Assembly: GCF_002994745.2 (NCBI RefSeq)
Contig: NC_037092.1
Span: forward strand, 2,780,501-2,844,500
Origin: Rosa chinensis
Taxonomy: Eukaryota > Streptophyta > Magnoliopsida > Rosales > Rosaceae
Direction: 5' to 3'
DNA: 64,000 bases
Part shown: positions 17,904 through 27,779 of the stretch, piece after piece
How positions within the stretch are numbered: the stretch's first letter is position 1
Layout of the letters: each line of letters begins with the position of its first letter
Made by a program: the position numbers and the translations under genes
The notes under the pieces: model-generated
Seen by the model: only the letters and a program-made list of their open reading frames with translations
Told to the model about the DNA's origin: nothing
The model's database searches: none

Positions 17904-20747
17904 TGAAAGCTTGAATCCATGAACACAGAAAAGAGAGGAAGCAGAGAGAAAATAGAGAGAGAAATTTGTTATATTGATCAGGCCAATCTGTTACAAACGA
18001 AAAAGAGGCAGTGCACAGTTATATACCTTCCCAGATTACATAAGAAAATGACAGGTGTACAATAGCTGTAGACCACTAACCAACTAAGCAAGCTGCAGTA
18101 ATAGTGTGGTAAAAAAAGGTACATTTTACTACTCTGTTAACACCCCTCCTCAGCTTGATGGGAGGGCTCTGACATCAAGCTGGCACACAGGTATTAGTGT
18201 TAAGTTGAGCATAAATCCTTGGTGAATAAATCTGCAAGCTATCAGGCCAGATGTGCGCTTCAGCCAGGAGGAAAGAGAGGCAGTAACTGAGAAGCAGTAC
18301 CATGCAACAAGGGATAACAGAGACTTGCTAGAGCACCAGTGACAATTGGCATTGGATGAGACGAAAAAGAAGAAGCTATAGATTGTGGTATCGTAGAAGT
18401 TGGTGGTTGGAAAGCATAGTGATGCCTATGGAAGCATTCAGCTGCACTGTGACCTGTTTTCAAACAAATTTGACATCTCAATGAAGCGCCAGAGGTAACA
18501 ATCTGTCGAGGAGCAGATCTTTGAGAGCATGACGGAGCAATATGGCCAAAACAATGGCAAATTTGGCATTTCACATTGAAAGAGCTGCTGGAGAGTGTAT
18601 TTTGAGGTTGTGAATATCTATGATAGCACCTAGATGCAGAATGACCAATCCTTTTACAGAGCCGACACATGATTGAACTTGAGTAGCCTTGGTGTGAGAA
18701 ACCTTCATTCTGTTGTGAGAAACCAAAACCATGTTGTTGCATGAGACCCTCATTTTGATTGAATGCTTCATTGTATTGACTTTCACCAATATTGTAAGCA
18801 TATCCAGAATTTCCTTGTGGTTGAACATACCATTGATTGAATATGGGATCATGGGTCGGCAAAAGTTGCATAATGGAGTTCTTATTCTGTACAACAGTAT
18901 TTGCAGCATATGGAGAAGTCATTGTAGGAACAGATGCAATGACATAAGGACCATTCATGTACCTTGAATAGGCAACAGTACTTGGAGGCATCAAGGTAGT
19001 AACATCATATTTGGCATCTGTAACATGAGTTGGTGTAGTAGTAGTCCCTCTGAAATTATCACCTTGTGCTACGATTTCAGTATTGGAAGGCAAGGAAATA
19101 GACTTGTCAACCTCTTCAAGTTCAACTTCAGCAATGAGCAAAAGAGACCTTAACTCTTGCATTGAAATGAGGTTATGCTTAGCCCTGATTATAGTTTTCA
19201 TGGTAGTATAGTCTGATGGCAAACCAAGAAGAACAGAGACAACTATGTCTTCATCAGTCATATGAATCCCAACATTGGCCAACTGATCACAAGCCATCTT
19301 CACCCTATCCAAGTACTTGTCAATAGAATCTGAACCTTTTTGGAGTTTGTAAAAGTTGGTCTTTAGTTGCTCTTTGTTAAACCATGAAGTAGAAGCAAAC
19401 CTTTCCTTGAGCAAACACCAAAATTCTCTAGAAGTATTACTTCCAACAACAAAAGAGACAACATCACTAGATAGAGTAGCAGCAAGCAAAGCCATAACAG
19501 CATAATCATTTTGCTTCCAAGTAATATACTCTCTTGTCATTTCACACGTGACACCATCTTCTTCTGTGATCAAGTATTGAGAAGGGCAAGGGAATGAACC
19601 ATCAACATATTTCATTAGGCCACAACCTTTTAACATTGTTTCCAACAAAAATTTCCATGTGACATAGTTAGAGCCATCTAAGCAAACGGAAATCAGATTG
19701 CAGAAATTGGATAGTATAAAGTTGCTCAAGTCAAAACTACTATTCATGATGCTTGACTATGGATATCAATACAAGCTGCAACACTTCCAACACAACAACT
19801 TGTAACAAATGTCCAACCAACTTGATTCCTCAGAGTAGCAGACTTCTCGCAAACAGAATACACTATTGATCAAGAAACTCAATTGCAGATAGTGTGAGTA
19901 GTAGATGCATTAGTAGTAGGTAAAGCCATTTCTATCTCTGAGATTTAAGGTTTTATCAAGATGCAGTAGGAGAAACTATATAGACCATGTAACAAGTAGC
20001 CAATCTTCCCAGCTAGAAGCAAAAAAAAAAAAAGCTATATGGAACTTGAACAATTTCAGATGAGAGACAGGGGTTTAAGCTTCCAGTATCAATAACTAGT
20101 ATTTCTATAATCTTCAATTTCCAGTAAATCACTGTGAATCTCACAACTCAGCACTGAATCGTCTATGAACAAAAATTAGGGTTTCACCAAACTTCAATCT
20201 CAAGCAAATCACAACAAAAAAAAAACCAATAAATCTTGTACTAAAATAGTAGCACACTACTGAATTCCATCATGGAATCAAGGCTTCGGAACCAGCAATC
20301 AGCAACAAATTTCAACAAATTTCAACTTTTTCAGAGCTTCCATAATTCCAGATTTAGAAGAGGAACTTATCTCAAACTTGAATCTTGCTCTAATATGGCA
20401 GAATCAAAACCAGAAACGAATAGAAATAAGCAATAGCTTGATGAACCTCAAGCAGCTAGGCCTCCAATATAGAACTCCGGTCCCAATCAAACCTGGCTCT
20501 TGATACCATGAAAGCTTGAATCCATGAACACAGAAAAGAGAGGAAGCAGAGAGAAAATAGAGAGAGAAATTTGTTATATTGATCAGGCCAATCTGTTACA
20601 AATGAAAAAGAGGCAGTGCACAGTTATATACCTTCCCAGATTACATAAGAAAATGACAGGTGTACAATAGCTGTAGACCACTAACCAATTAAGCAAGCTG
20701 CAGTAATAGTGTGGTAAAAAAAGGTACATTTTACTACTCTGTTAACA
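17904..20747 (-). mobile_element. Gag-only LTR element (TR-GAG type), apparently young
   Basis: Two 239-bp LTRs (17904-18142 and 20509-20747) begin TGAAAGCTTG and end GTTAACA. They differ at about two positions by eye. The target duplication is AATCT (17899-17903 and 20748-20752). The minus-strand primer site beside the right LTR is ATGGTATCAAGAGCC, and a purine-rich tract (complement of CCCCTCCTCAGC) borders the left LTR. The only coding region is one gag ORF. No protease, integrase or RT is present, and there is no room for them, so mobilisation would need another element's enzymes. The leader 19748-20508 is non-coding. Confidence 0.93.
18260..19747 (-). CDS. Copia-type Gag protein with three CCHC zinc knuckles
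   Basis: An uninterrupted 495-aa ORF from ATG 19747 to a stop at 18260. Residues about 1-215 have the plant Copia Gag (UBN2/retrotran-gag) layout: a start with LDGSNYVTWKFLLETML, then FWCLLKERFAS, a KLQKGSDSIDKYLDRVK segment and the LGLPSDYTTMKT motif. A Gln/Tyr-rich linker follows. Three CX2CX4HX4C knuckles then appear in series (CRLCKRIGHSASRC, CQICHCFGHIAPSC, CQICLKTGHSAAEC). One or two knuckles are usual, so three is uncommon. It would form particles and bind element RNA. Intactness together with near-identical LTRs suggests a recent insertion. Whether it is expressed cannot be seen. Confidence 0.9.
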   Translation of the reverse strand: MNSSFDLSNFILSNFCNLISVCLDGSNYVTWKFLLETMLKGCGLMKYVDGSFPCPSQYLITEEDGVTCEMTREYITWKQNDYAVMALLAATLSSDVVSFVVGSNTSREFWCLLKERFASTSWFNKEQLKTNFYKLQKGSDSIDKYLDRVKMACDQLANVGIHMTDEDIVVSVLLGLPSDYTTMKTIIRAKHNLISMQELRSLLLIAEVELEEVDKSISLPSNTEIVAQGDNFRGTTTTPTHVTDAKYDVTTLMPPSTVAYSRYMNGPYVIASVPTMTSPYAANTVVQNKNSIMQLLPTHDPIFNQWYVQPQGNSGYAYNIGESQYNEAFNQNEGLMQQHGFGFSQQNEGFSHQGYSSSIMCRLCKRIGHSASRCYHRYSQPQNTLSSSSFNVKCQICHCFGHIAPSCSQRSAPRQIVTSGASLRCQICLKTGHSAAECFHRHHYAFQPPTSTIPQSIASSFSSHPMPIVTGALASLCYPLLHGTASQLLPLFPPG

Positions 20748-21001
20748 AATCTAAGGGGAAGGGAGTTCATTGATAAAGCAGAAAAGTTAGGCTCCAAGTG
20801 GAAGCAGGAAAAGAACTGTTGAACCACATCCAGCTGCTAAATCTAACAAAAGAGAAATCTTAATTTCCCTCACAACTGAATCCGCAACCACATAGGAAAA
20901 TAATATTAGTGATGAAAAACAGTTATTAGATTTGTGACATACATCAACTGGAAGGAAAATTGTCAAATAATACTACCACTATATACTATTACAATCGTAT
21001 C

Positions 21002-23254
21002 GATGTTGTTTTTGTTTTACAGGGCTCTCTGTATTTATCCTTCTAGTACAGTAAAACTAACTTCAGTTGCTAATTACACTTTTACCTTTCACCCCTTAAC
21101 ATACCCCCTCAAACTAGTGCTGAGAGGGCCAAGCACGGGGTTGCAACAAAGTCCTTAGATAATAATTTCAACCAGGAGAAATGAGTAGTAGTGCCTGACA
21201 TACCACAGAATGAGAGGTCTGCCTACAATGCATCAGAGTGTTATCCTGAATTGCAGAAACAAATGTCTTGTGATTGGAAATTGCATTCGAAGCTGGAGTG
21301 ATCATTAAAGGAGACTGAGAGTAAGGCTCGATAACTGAGCAGCTGCAACTTTAGATTGAGGAAGAAGTTGAGAATTTATGTGATAACATTTGTAAGCAGA
21401 GTGAGCAGGTTTGTCACAAATTTGGCATGCAACCAAAGAACTTGATGCCTCTTTCCTGTAATAACAATTGTATGCCCCATGACCTTGTTTCTGACAAATT
21501 TGACAAACAATGCTACTATAAGTTTGACCACTAGTGTTGGTAATTCTTGGTCGAGGTCTACCTCTGTTTCCATCAAAGCTGTTATTAGGAAAGTTAGGAT
21601 AAACATTGCCTTACTGTATATATCCATCGCTGTTGGAAAACCCATCACTACTGTTGTTGTAGGCTTAATTGATGTTGAACTGAGATCTTGATTTGCTGTT
21701 TAAATTTCTGCTGCTATTGCCATTGTATCCACCATCTGAATAGCCTTGATTTGAGTCATCAGAAAAGTGAGGAGAACCTCCTTGTGGAGTACACTTGTTA
21801 TTTCCACCATGTTGCTGTATGGGACACTCATGTTGCCGAGTGAAATTTCTATTTGAAAAATTTTCATTGTGCTGCACAAGATCTCCATGTCATCCAATTA
21901 AGTTTCCATTTTGTATTAGAGACCTATCACCATGCTGCCGAGTGTAATCACCAGGAAAACGGTTGTAGAGAGGTTCTTATACAGTACCAGGTGATTGAGA
22001 AAGAGGTGCTATTGATCCGAGCTGGTCCTGCAGGCCTAGAAGCAGCTACTTGCATCATGAATCCATTATTTTGGAGTTGAGGCACAGTACTCATCACATA
22101 GCCACTTTGTATTGCAGCAGCCCCATTATTGGTCAGAGCATTTGGAGTATAAGCAATATTTGGGATAGATGGACCATTGTGAACAAAACCAGAAACTTGT
22201 ACCATGGTTGTAGCAAGTCGAGCAAATCCAATTTGAGGTACTGAACTTGTAGGACCAGCTGCATATATAGTTTCTACAAGTACACCAGCTGGCATAACAC
22301 GCAATTGGTCACATGTGGATTGTAAGTTGCTTGTGGCACACCAGATGGTGTTGTAAACCCAGAGTGATCGAATAACCTTTAGCACCAAACAATGTAGGTG
22401 ATGTGTTGTGCGCAAACAAGCAGCTAAAGATGATAAAGGTACTTCCCTGTGTTTAAGCTCGATCTCAAATTCTGCAGATAATAGCAATGACCTTATTTCA
22501 TCCATAGTTATATTGTTTTTCCCTCTGATAATCTGTCTCGTATGACCATATTGACTGGGAAGTCTAGCAAGAATTAACATTTTCATATCCTGGTCTGACG
22601 TTCTCACTCCTACAGCAGCCAATTGATCTCTAACACTTTCAAATCGCAATAGTATTTCTCTATTCAACCAGACCCCTTATGGAGAATATGTAAGTTGGAC
22701 TTCAATTGCATAATGTGATACTCAGAAATTGAACCATATCTTTGCTTGAGAGTAGCCCATACCTCCTTTGAAGTTTGACATCTAATCACTAAAGTAAGTG
22801 CATCACTGATGAAAAGCTTGAAGATTGAATCTTGAGAAAGAATTGCTTCAATTGTGTCTGGAAATTTCACAAATCTTCGACCTCTTGGTATTGAATTGGT
22901 AACTATACAAATTCTTTGGTGACAGAACTAGTAATTGTGCCGATCCTGATTTTCTAGGGTTTTGATTTGGTACTTTGAGAATTTCGACTGGTTTTACTGC
23001 TTTTTGAGATTTCTAACAAGAATTAGACTAGAATTGCAGCGGAGAAACAATGGTGGAGCGATGGTCCTCTGATACCATGCTGGAGTTCTAAGTATGAATC
23101 AAAAGGAGGAAGAAAGATTTGGAGAGAAAAGACGAAGAAAATTACACTAGTAATGATGTTGTTTTTGTTTTACAGCGCTCTCTGTATTTATCCTTCTAGT
23201 ACAGTAAAACTAAATTCAGTTGCTAATTACGCTTTTACCTTTCACCCTTAACCA
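21002..23254 (-). mobile_element. Second gag-only LTR element, degraded
   Basis: The right LTR spans about 23078-23254 (begins TGCTGGAGTTC after a minus-strand TGGTATCAGAG primer site). The left LTR is recognisable only from about 21002 to 21101. Both contain GATGTTGTTTTTGTTTTACAG and CTTCTAGTACAGTAAAACTAA. The PPT complement TACCCCCTCAAAC follows the left LTR. Inside is a broken gag only. It is older than its neighbour at 17904 and from a different family. The 250 bases between the two elements (20753-21001) show nothing. Confidence 0.8.
21376..22960 (-). pseudogene. Broken Copia-type gag
   Basis: Read on the minus strand in several frames: 22870-22664 (VKFPDTIEAILSQDS... EVWATLKQRYGS), 22667-21948 (RDQLAAVGVRTSDQDM, LARLPSQYGHTRQIIRG), then 21877-21665 and 21648-21376. 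The last part contains two CCHC knuckles (CQICQKQGHGAYNC and CQICDKPAHSAYKC) in a frame other than the longest one. At least three frame changes are needed, so it is non-functional. The order matches the intact gag at 18260-19747. Confidence 0.82.
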
Positions 23255-23306
23255 CAGCAACAACAACATAAGAACACCATTTAAATACGTTTTTGCTACT
23301 ATTACA

Positions 23307-23440
23307 AAGGAATTGCAATCACATGACAATCCGTATTTACTATCATTATTGTAATTGATATTAATCGATATTTCCATTATAATTTCAGGGCTATGAAATG
23401 AAATGAGTAGACTAATTTCAATTCTTATTTTACTTTTACA
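23307..23440 (+). repeat. 5' LTR (5'-truncated) and primer site of the host Copia
   Basis: Matches the last two thirds of the 3' LTR (52338-52538): AAGGAATTGCAATCACAT, CATTATTGTAATTGAT, ATGAAATGAGTAGAC, ending TTACTTTTACA. It is followed by CGTTATCAGCACGC (23441-23454), a primer-site-like sequence. The first about 67 bp of the LTR are missing or replaced by unrelated sequence next to the preceding gag-only element. Confidence 0.85.
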
Positions 23441-23997
23441 CGTTATCAGCACGCTTAGAGTAAATAACCAAGAGAAAAAAAAACTTAAAAGAAAAAGATT
23501 ATTATTTTTTTCATTGCCGCCAACCTAAAAAAAATTAAATTAAATTCCGGTCCAGACCGGCCTCCTCCCCTGCACAGTCCAGACCGGCCTCGTCCACTCC
23601 TGTAGCACAGCTGCGCCGGCCTCACCTTGCAGCAACAGCTGCTTCATAGCCGCATAGCCCATCCCAGCAGCAGCAGCCCAACCCAGACCGGCCTTACCTC
23701 CCTTCCCGGCCTCTTCCTTCTGCAGCCTGCAACACATAACCAGATCGCACCGTCCGACCAACAACCTGAGAAGGCCAGATTGCCCACGACCTGAGAAGCT
23801 CCACCCATCCCTGCCTCTGCATGAATCTCTTCTTTCTGCAGCCACTCATCTGAAAATCAGAAAGAAGAGAGCAGAAAGAGGAAGACGCGGAAAAAAAAAA
23901 AGAGAGAGAGAAAAAATAGAAAAGAAAAGTGGTGACCGGGCCCAAAGAAGAATAAAAAAAAAAAAAAAGATTAAGCCCTGTGGCCCAGGAAACAAAA
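23441..23997 (+). other. Leader of the host Copia, first part
   Basis: Non-coding leader. It includes a C-rich block (23540-23860) with several CCAGACCGGCCT words and CAGCAGCAG runs, then A-rich tracts. The leader continues at 24992-25591 and 37212-37491, where the word GAGCATG recurs. The antisense open frames here are low-complexity chance frames. Confidence 0.55.
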
Positions 23998-24991
23998 GAG
24001 AAATTTTAAATACACACTCCTAATTACTTAATACACATCTCTATTATTTTATATTTTAAATCAAATGTTATAGGTAGGTTAAATGTCCAAAATGGACATC
24101 TATATATTAGAAGAAGAAAAAAATTGAATCACGCCTATATTCTTTTTTACGTCTCTTCTTTTAAACTCTGGATGCTGTAATACATTTTTCTTCTCCACAC
24201 TTCATCATATCAATTTCGACCATTGGCATGGATTCTTAAGACCTCGCTAAACAATCTTCAATTATGTCGTATTTGGATGAAATAATTATAAATTGTTGAG
24301 AAATTTTAAAACGATGGAATCTACCACTCCATCAATTAGAATTCCATAAATTGCAATTTCCATTGTTTGGTTGTATTTATTCAGAATTTGAAATGTGTAA
24401 TAAATTAAGAAGATTTAAAATAAATTAAAATATTGAAAACGAAAATGACCTTGTTTTGGAAACTAATAAGGTAAGAAAAGTAAACATTTGTAAGGAAATT
24501 CAAAATGATACATATTTTGATGGAAATTGAAGTGAAGAATTCGGACAATCAATTCATTCATTTCTTTCCATAGAGAAATTCATAATTTTCAAGTATAGAA
24601 TGTCAAATGAGATAATTCATGTTAAGAAGTTATGAACTGCTTATTTTCATTTTAAATATCATCTCTTTTTCCTTCATCCAAACACACTGTTGAGGTGTGT
24701 GTTCTTCATCTTGTTTATTATTCTCATATTTAAAGATTTGAAGGGAACAGTAATAAATCTTTAAGGATTTCCCAATATTTAACACAAGTAATCAATATGG
24801 GCATTTACAAAACGTCAACATATACTGATCATACTAAATAGTAGCCTTAATATAGTCAAATAATATAATATTTCATGATTTTTGAGATTAAGGGTATTTT
24901 AGGTACTTTGGGTTGTGTATTTAGTAAAATATTATAATGGTAAATTAAATGAGTGCTGTATTGAGAATGGGGTGTGTATTTAAAATTTCTC
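23998..24991. mobile_element. Terminal-inverted-repeat element in the Copia leader
   Basis: Starts GAGAAATTTTAAATACACAC and ends in its inverted complement (GTGTGTATTTAAAATTTCTC). It is 994 bp and AT-rich, with no ORF of note. Flanks are A-rich on both sides, so the target duplication cannot be defined and the superfamily is left open. Confidence 0.75.
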
Positions 24992-25591
24992 GAAAAAAAA
25001 AGAAAAAAAAAGAGAAAACAGAAAAAAAGAAGATCCAAAGAAAAGGCCCTCGGCCCAGAAAAAAAAGGGGAAACAGGCCATGTGGTCAAGAAAAAGAAAA
25101 AAAAACAAGGCCTTGTGGCCCATTGCTGAAAAAAAAAAAAAAAGAGGAAGCAGCTCAGTTTTTTTTCTCAAGTCCGAAAACATCGCTACCCACGCTTGCA
25201 TCAACATGCGCGTGCGCTAGGATTGTTTTATTTTCTCGAAACCAAGTATGTTCTCTTTTATTTATTTAATTTCATACTATGGTATATTTAATTAGTTATA
25301 ATTAGAATTTTTTTGAGCATGCTATTTTATTGCTTATTATATATGTGATATATATTCGTGGAATTTAAAACATGTGATTTTCATTTATGTTTACTATTTT
25401 TTTAAGCATGCTCTATATTTTATTGTTTATGTTTTTATCATGAAATTTTGAGCATGTTTTATTTTATTTACGCTTATATAATTATTCCTAAGCATGTCTT
25501 TATCTTATGTTATTGTTTATATTTTATTTTTACGCATGATATGTGTAGCATATATTTTGTTGTATATTTGTGCAATTTGAGCATGCCATGT

Positions 25592-26081
25592 TGTTAATGC
25601 TCAAGTCCGGCGGTAGCCGATTCCTTGTTTAACGCGGGTCCGGTGGGCGGACCGCTACTCCGAAGATTGGATGGTTCCTGTTTGCTGCAACACGATAGAC
25701 AGGGCGTCAGAGGGAGACCGCGTTGGGCGGTCTTCACTGCTCCGATGCCTAAGTCAGTCACTGTATATGGACAGCATAACAATAAATGAGTAGTAATTGC
25801 GTAATTAATGAGGAGAGAGGAGAGAACCTTCTATAGTTGAGGAAGAGGCTAATCTTCCTCTTGTTTCCGATGTGGGATTGATGTGCTTCGATTCCTAGCG
25901 TCTGGAGCTTCTGATGCTATCTTGATCTGGGGGTGATCTGGGGGCTGCCCAGGGCCTAAGCGGTAGCCTGCCTGGCCGTGCCTTCGCAGGTCATCCCTTT
26001 GGTGGGAGTTGGTACCTCTGGCGGTACAATGAGCGTGGCTCATTACAGCTAATTATGCTCGTTCTGGCACATGTAGGTACA
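25592..26081 (-). repeat. 3' LTR of the Gypsy element
   Basis: 490 bp. It lacks the GC-rich insert present in the partner LTR at about 37037-37063 (GACGCGGCGCGTGGCGGCGC). Confidence 0.93.
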
Positions 26082-26696
26082 AGTCCCCCAAGTCCCCAGT
26101 CAAGGAGGGCAATCTTAGTTGGGGAGTTGATCGGCGGTGTGAAGCGTTACTTCCGCTAGACTTTCAACAGCATAATTAGCGTCAGTGCGTTGTCAACCAT
26201 GGATTTACTGAGCAAACGCTTTATACCCTTTCGGGTGGGCCCCTGCCAGGCCCGCCAGGGAGTCCCCCACTCCCTAGCCAAGACGGACCTCCGGATGGTC
26301 GGCAAATTGTTTGTTGAGGGGAAGCTGCGCGGAGCAGAGGGTGTTGGGTAGTGAGCCCAATCTTAGTACCCAGGTGACGGGAGTCAACGTACCTGATCAG
26401 GGTCATCGTAGACTGTTGACAAGTTCCCGTGTCCCGTAGGGACGAGCTGACCGTAACGCCGCGTGGCGGGCGTTGTCAGAGTGAGGCGTAGCCTCGGGAT
26501 TCGCCGCTGGCGGTACCCCCCGCTGGATGTAGCAGGAAACAGCGTCGGGTAGACGTGTTCGGCGATGGTTACTGAGCGGAGGTGCGCTCAGCAACGCACG
26601 GGGTTTGCAAGAGGGGGTTATGCCGGCAGTGGCACGTATAGCCGAGGCTGCCCCTTGCAAATTGTCAAGTGGAAGTCTTTAGAGGACTTCGATACT

Positions 26697-26996
26697 TGGA
26701 AAGTGATAAGTGAGAAGTTCCGCTAGCGGGGTTTCACTCAGCGGTGACTTCGTCACGCGGAAAGTGACAAGTGAGAAGTTCCGCTGGCGGGGTTTCGCTC
26801 AGCGGACTTCGTCACCTGGAAAGTGACAAGTGAGAAGTTCCGCTAGCGGGGTTTCGCTCAGCGGTGACTTCGTCACGCGGAAAATGACAAGTGAGAAGTT
26901 CCGCTAGCGGGGTTTCGCTCAGCGGTGACTTCGTCACGCGGAAAATGACAAGTGAGAAGTTCCGCTGGCGGGGTTTCGCTCAGCGGACTTCGCCGA
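26697..26996 (+). repeat. Five-copy tandem repeat, 59-61-bp unit, next to the 3' LTR
   Basis: Units begin at about 26701, 26762, 26821, 26882 and 26943. Each has AAGTGAGAAGTTCCGCT, GCGGGGTTTCGCTCAGCGG and CTTCGTCAC. Copies alternate between GCTAGCGG and GCTGGCGG and between 59 and 61 bp, suggesting a two-unit expansion step. There are no unique spacers. It lies between the purine tract and the antisense gene's promoter. The rest of 26082-27250 has no gene I can support. Confidence 0.93.
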
Positions 26997-27229
26997 CTAT
27001 TGGTGCCCTCCCTCTACAAGTAGTGGCTTCTACCAGACGCTTCGTCTGATGGTAGTTGACACGTGGCGAACCCCTAAAGGGTTAGCGTGCGGAGGTGTGT
27101 CTCCTCCGCCTAGCCGTCTCCTCGCCATAAATGTTAGTAATGATGGATTTTGTAACCGAGGCGTCGCCTCGGTTAATCCGGAGAGTAACTGTAGTTGCGG
27201 GACACGTGTACGGCTGTCGTCTGATGTCG

Positions 27230-27779
27230 TTTTTTCAACGGACGGCGTAGGATTGTTTGACGTTGACATAAAAGGGGGGAAGGTAGCATATTTGGCACTG
27301 CTCTAAACTTTGAATTGTACCTTCGTCGTCTTCAAGCGTTCTGTGTCTGAGATCGGAGAAGAAAAGTGAGGTGATATCGGCGAGTTTTCGTGCGTGGAAG
27401 AACCGACGATCTCCGGCTTTAAAGACTAGTGCACACACTGCTGTCAGAGGCTCCATTGTTAAGGTTGGTATTCTGGCCTATTTCCCTGTTTCATTGGGTG
27501 TCTGCCTCCGTGAATTTCTGGGTTTTGGGTGTTCCTGTGATATGTTATTTGTCGACGTACTGTGAGGGTGTGAGAGTGGGTTTGGGGAAGGGTGGTTGTG
27601 ATTGACAGAATTGGGGTTGTTAGAGCTTTTCTAGATGGTCGAATCTGGGTTTGAGTGCGTTTGTTCTTGTTTTGGCATTTTCTGGGTTTGAGTGTTCTTG
27701 ATGATCTTGGGCACTGACTGATATAGGGGTAGTTTAGATCTTTGTGTGAGCTAACTGATTTGGGTTTTAGGGTTTTGGG
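27230..27779 (+). promoter_or_regulatory. Promoter and 5' UTR of the antisense gene
   Basis: A TATA-like ACATAAAAGGGG lies near 27267, followed by a leader. A possible 5' UTR intron runs from a GT near 27461 to an AG at 27770. The start codon at 27780 has G at +4. This is inference from sequence only. Confidence 0.45.

Noticed and set aside
24949..25269. Lys-rich 106-aa open frame
   Set aside because: Arises from poly-A tracts of the Copia leader.
26697..26996. CRISPR-like direct repeats
   Set aside because: Units are contiguous with no unique spacers, and the context is a plant LTR element; they are tandem repeats.
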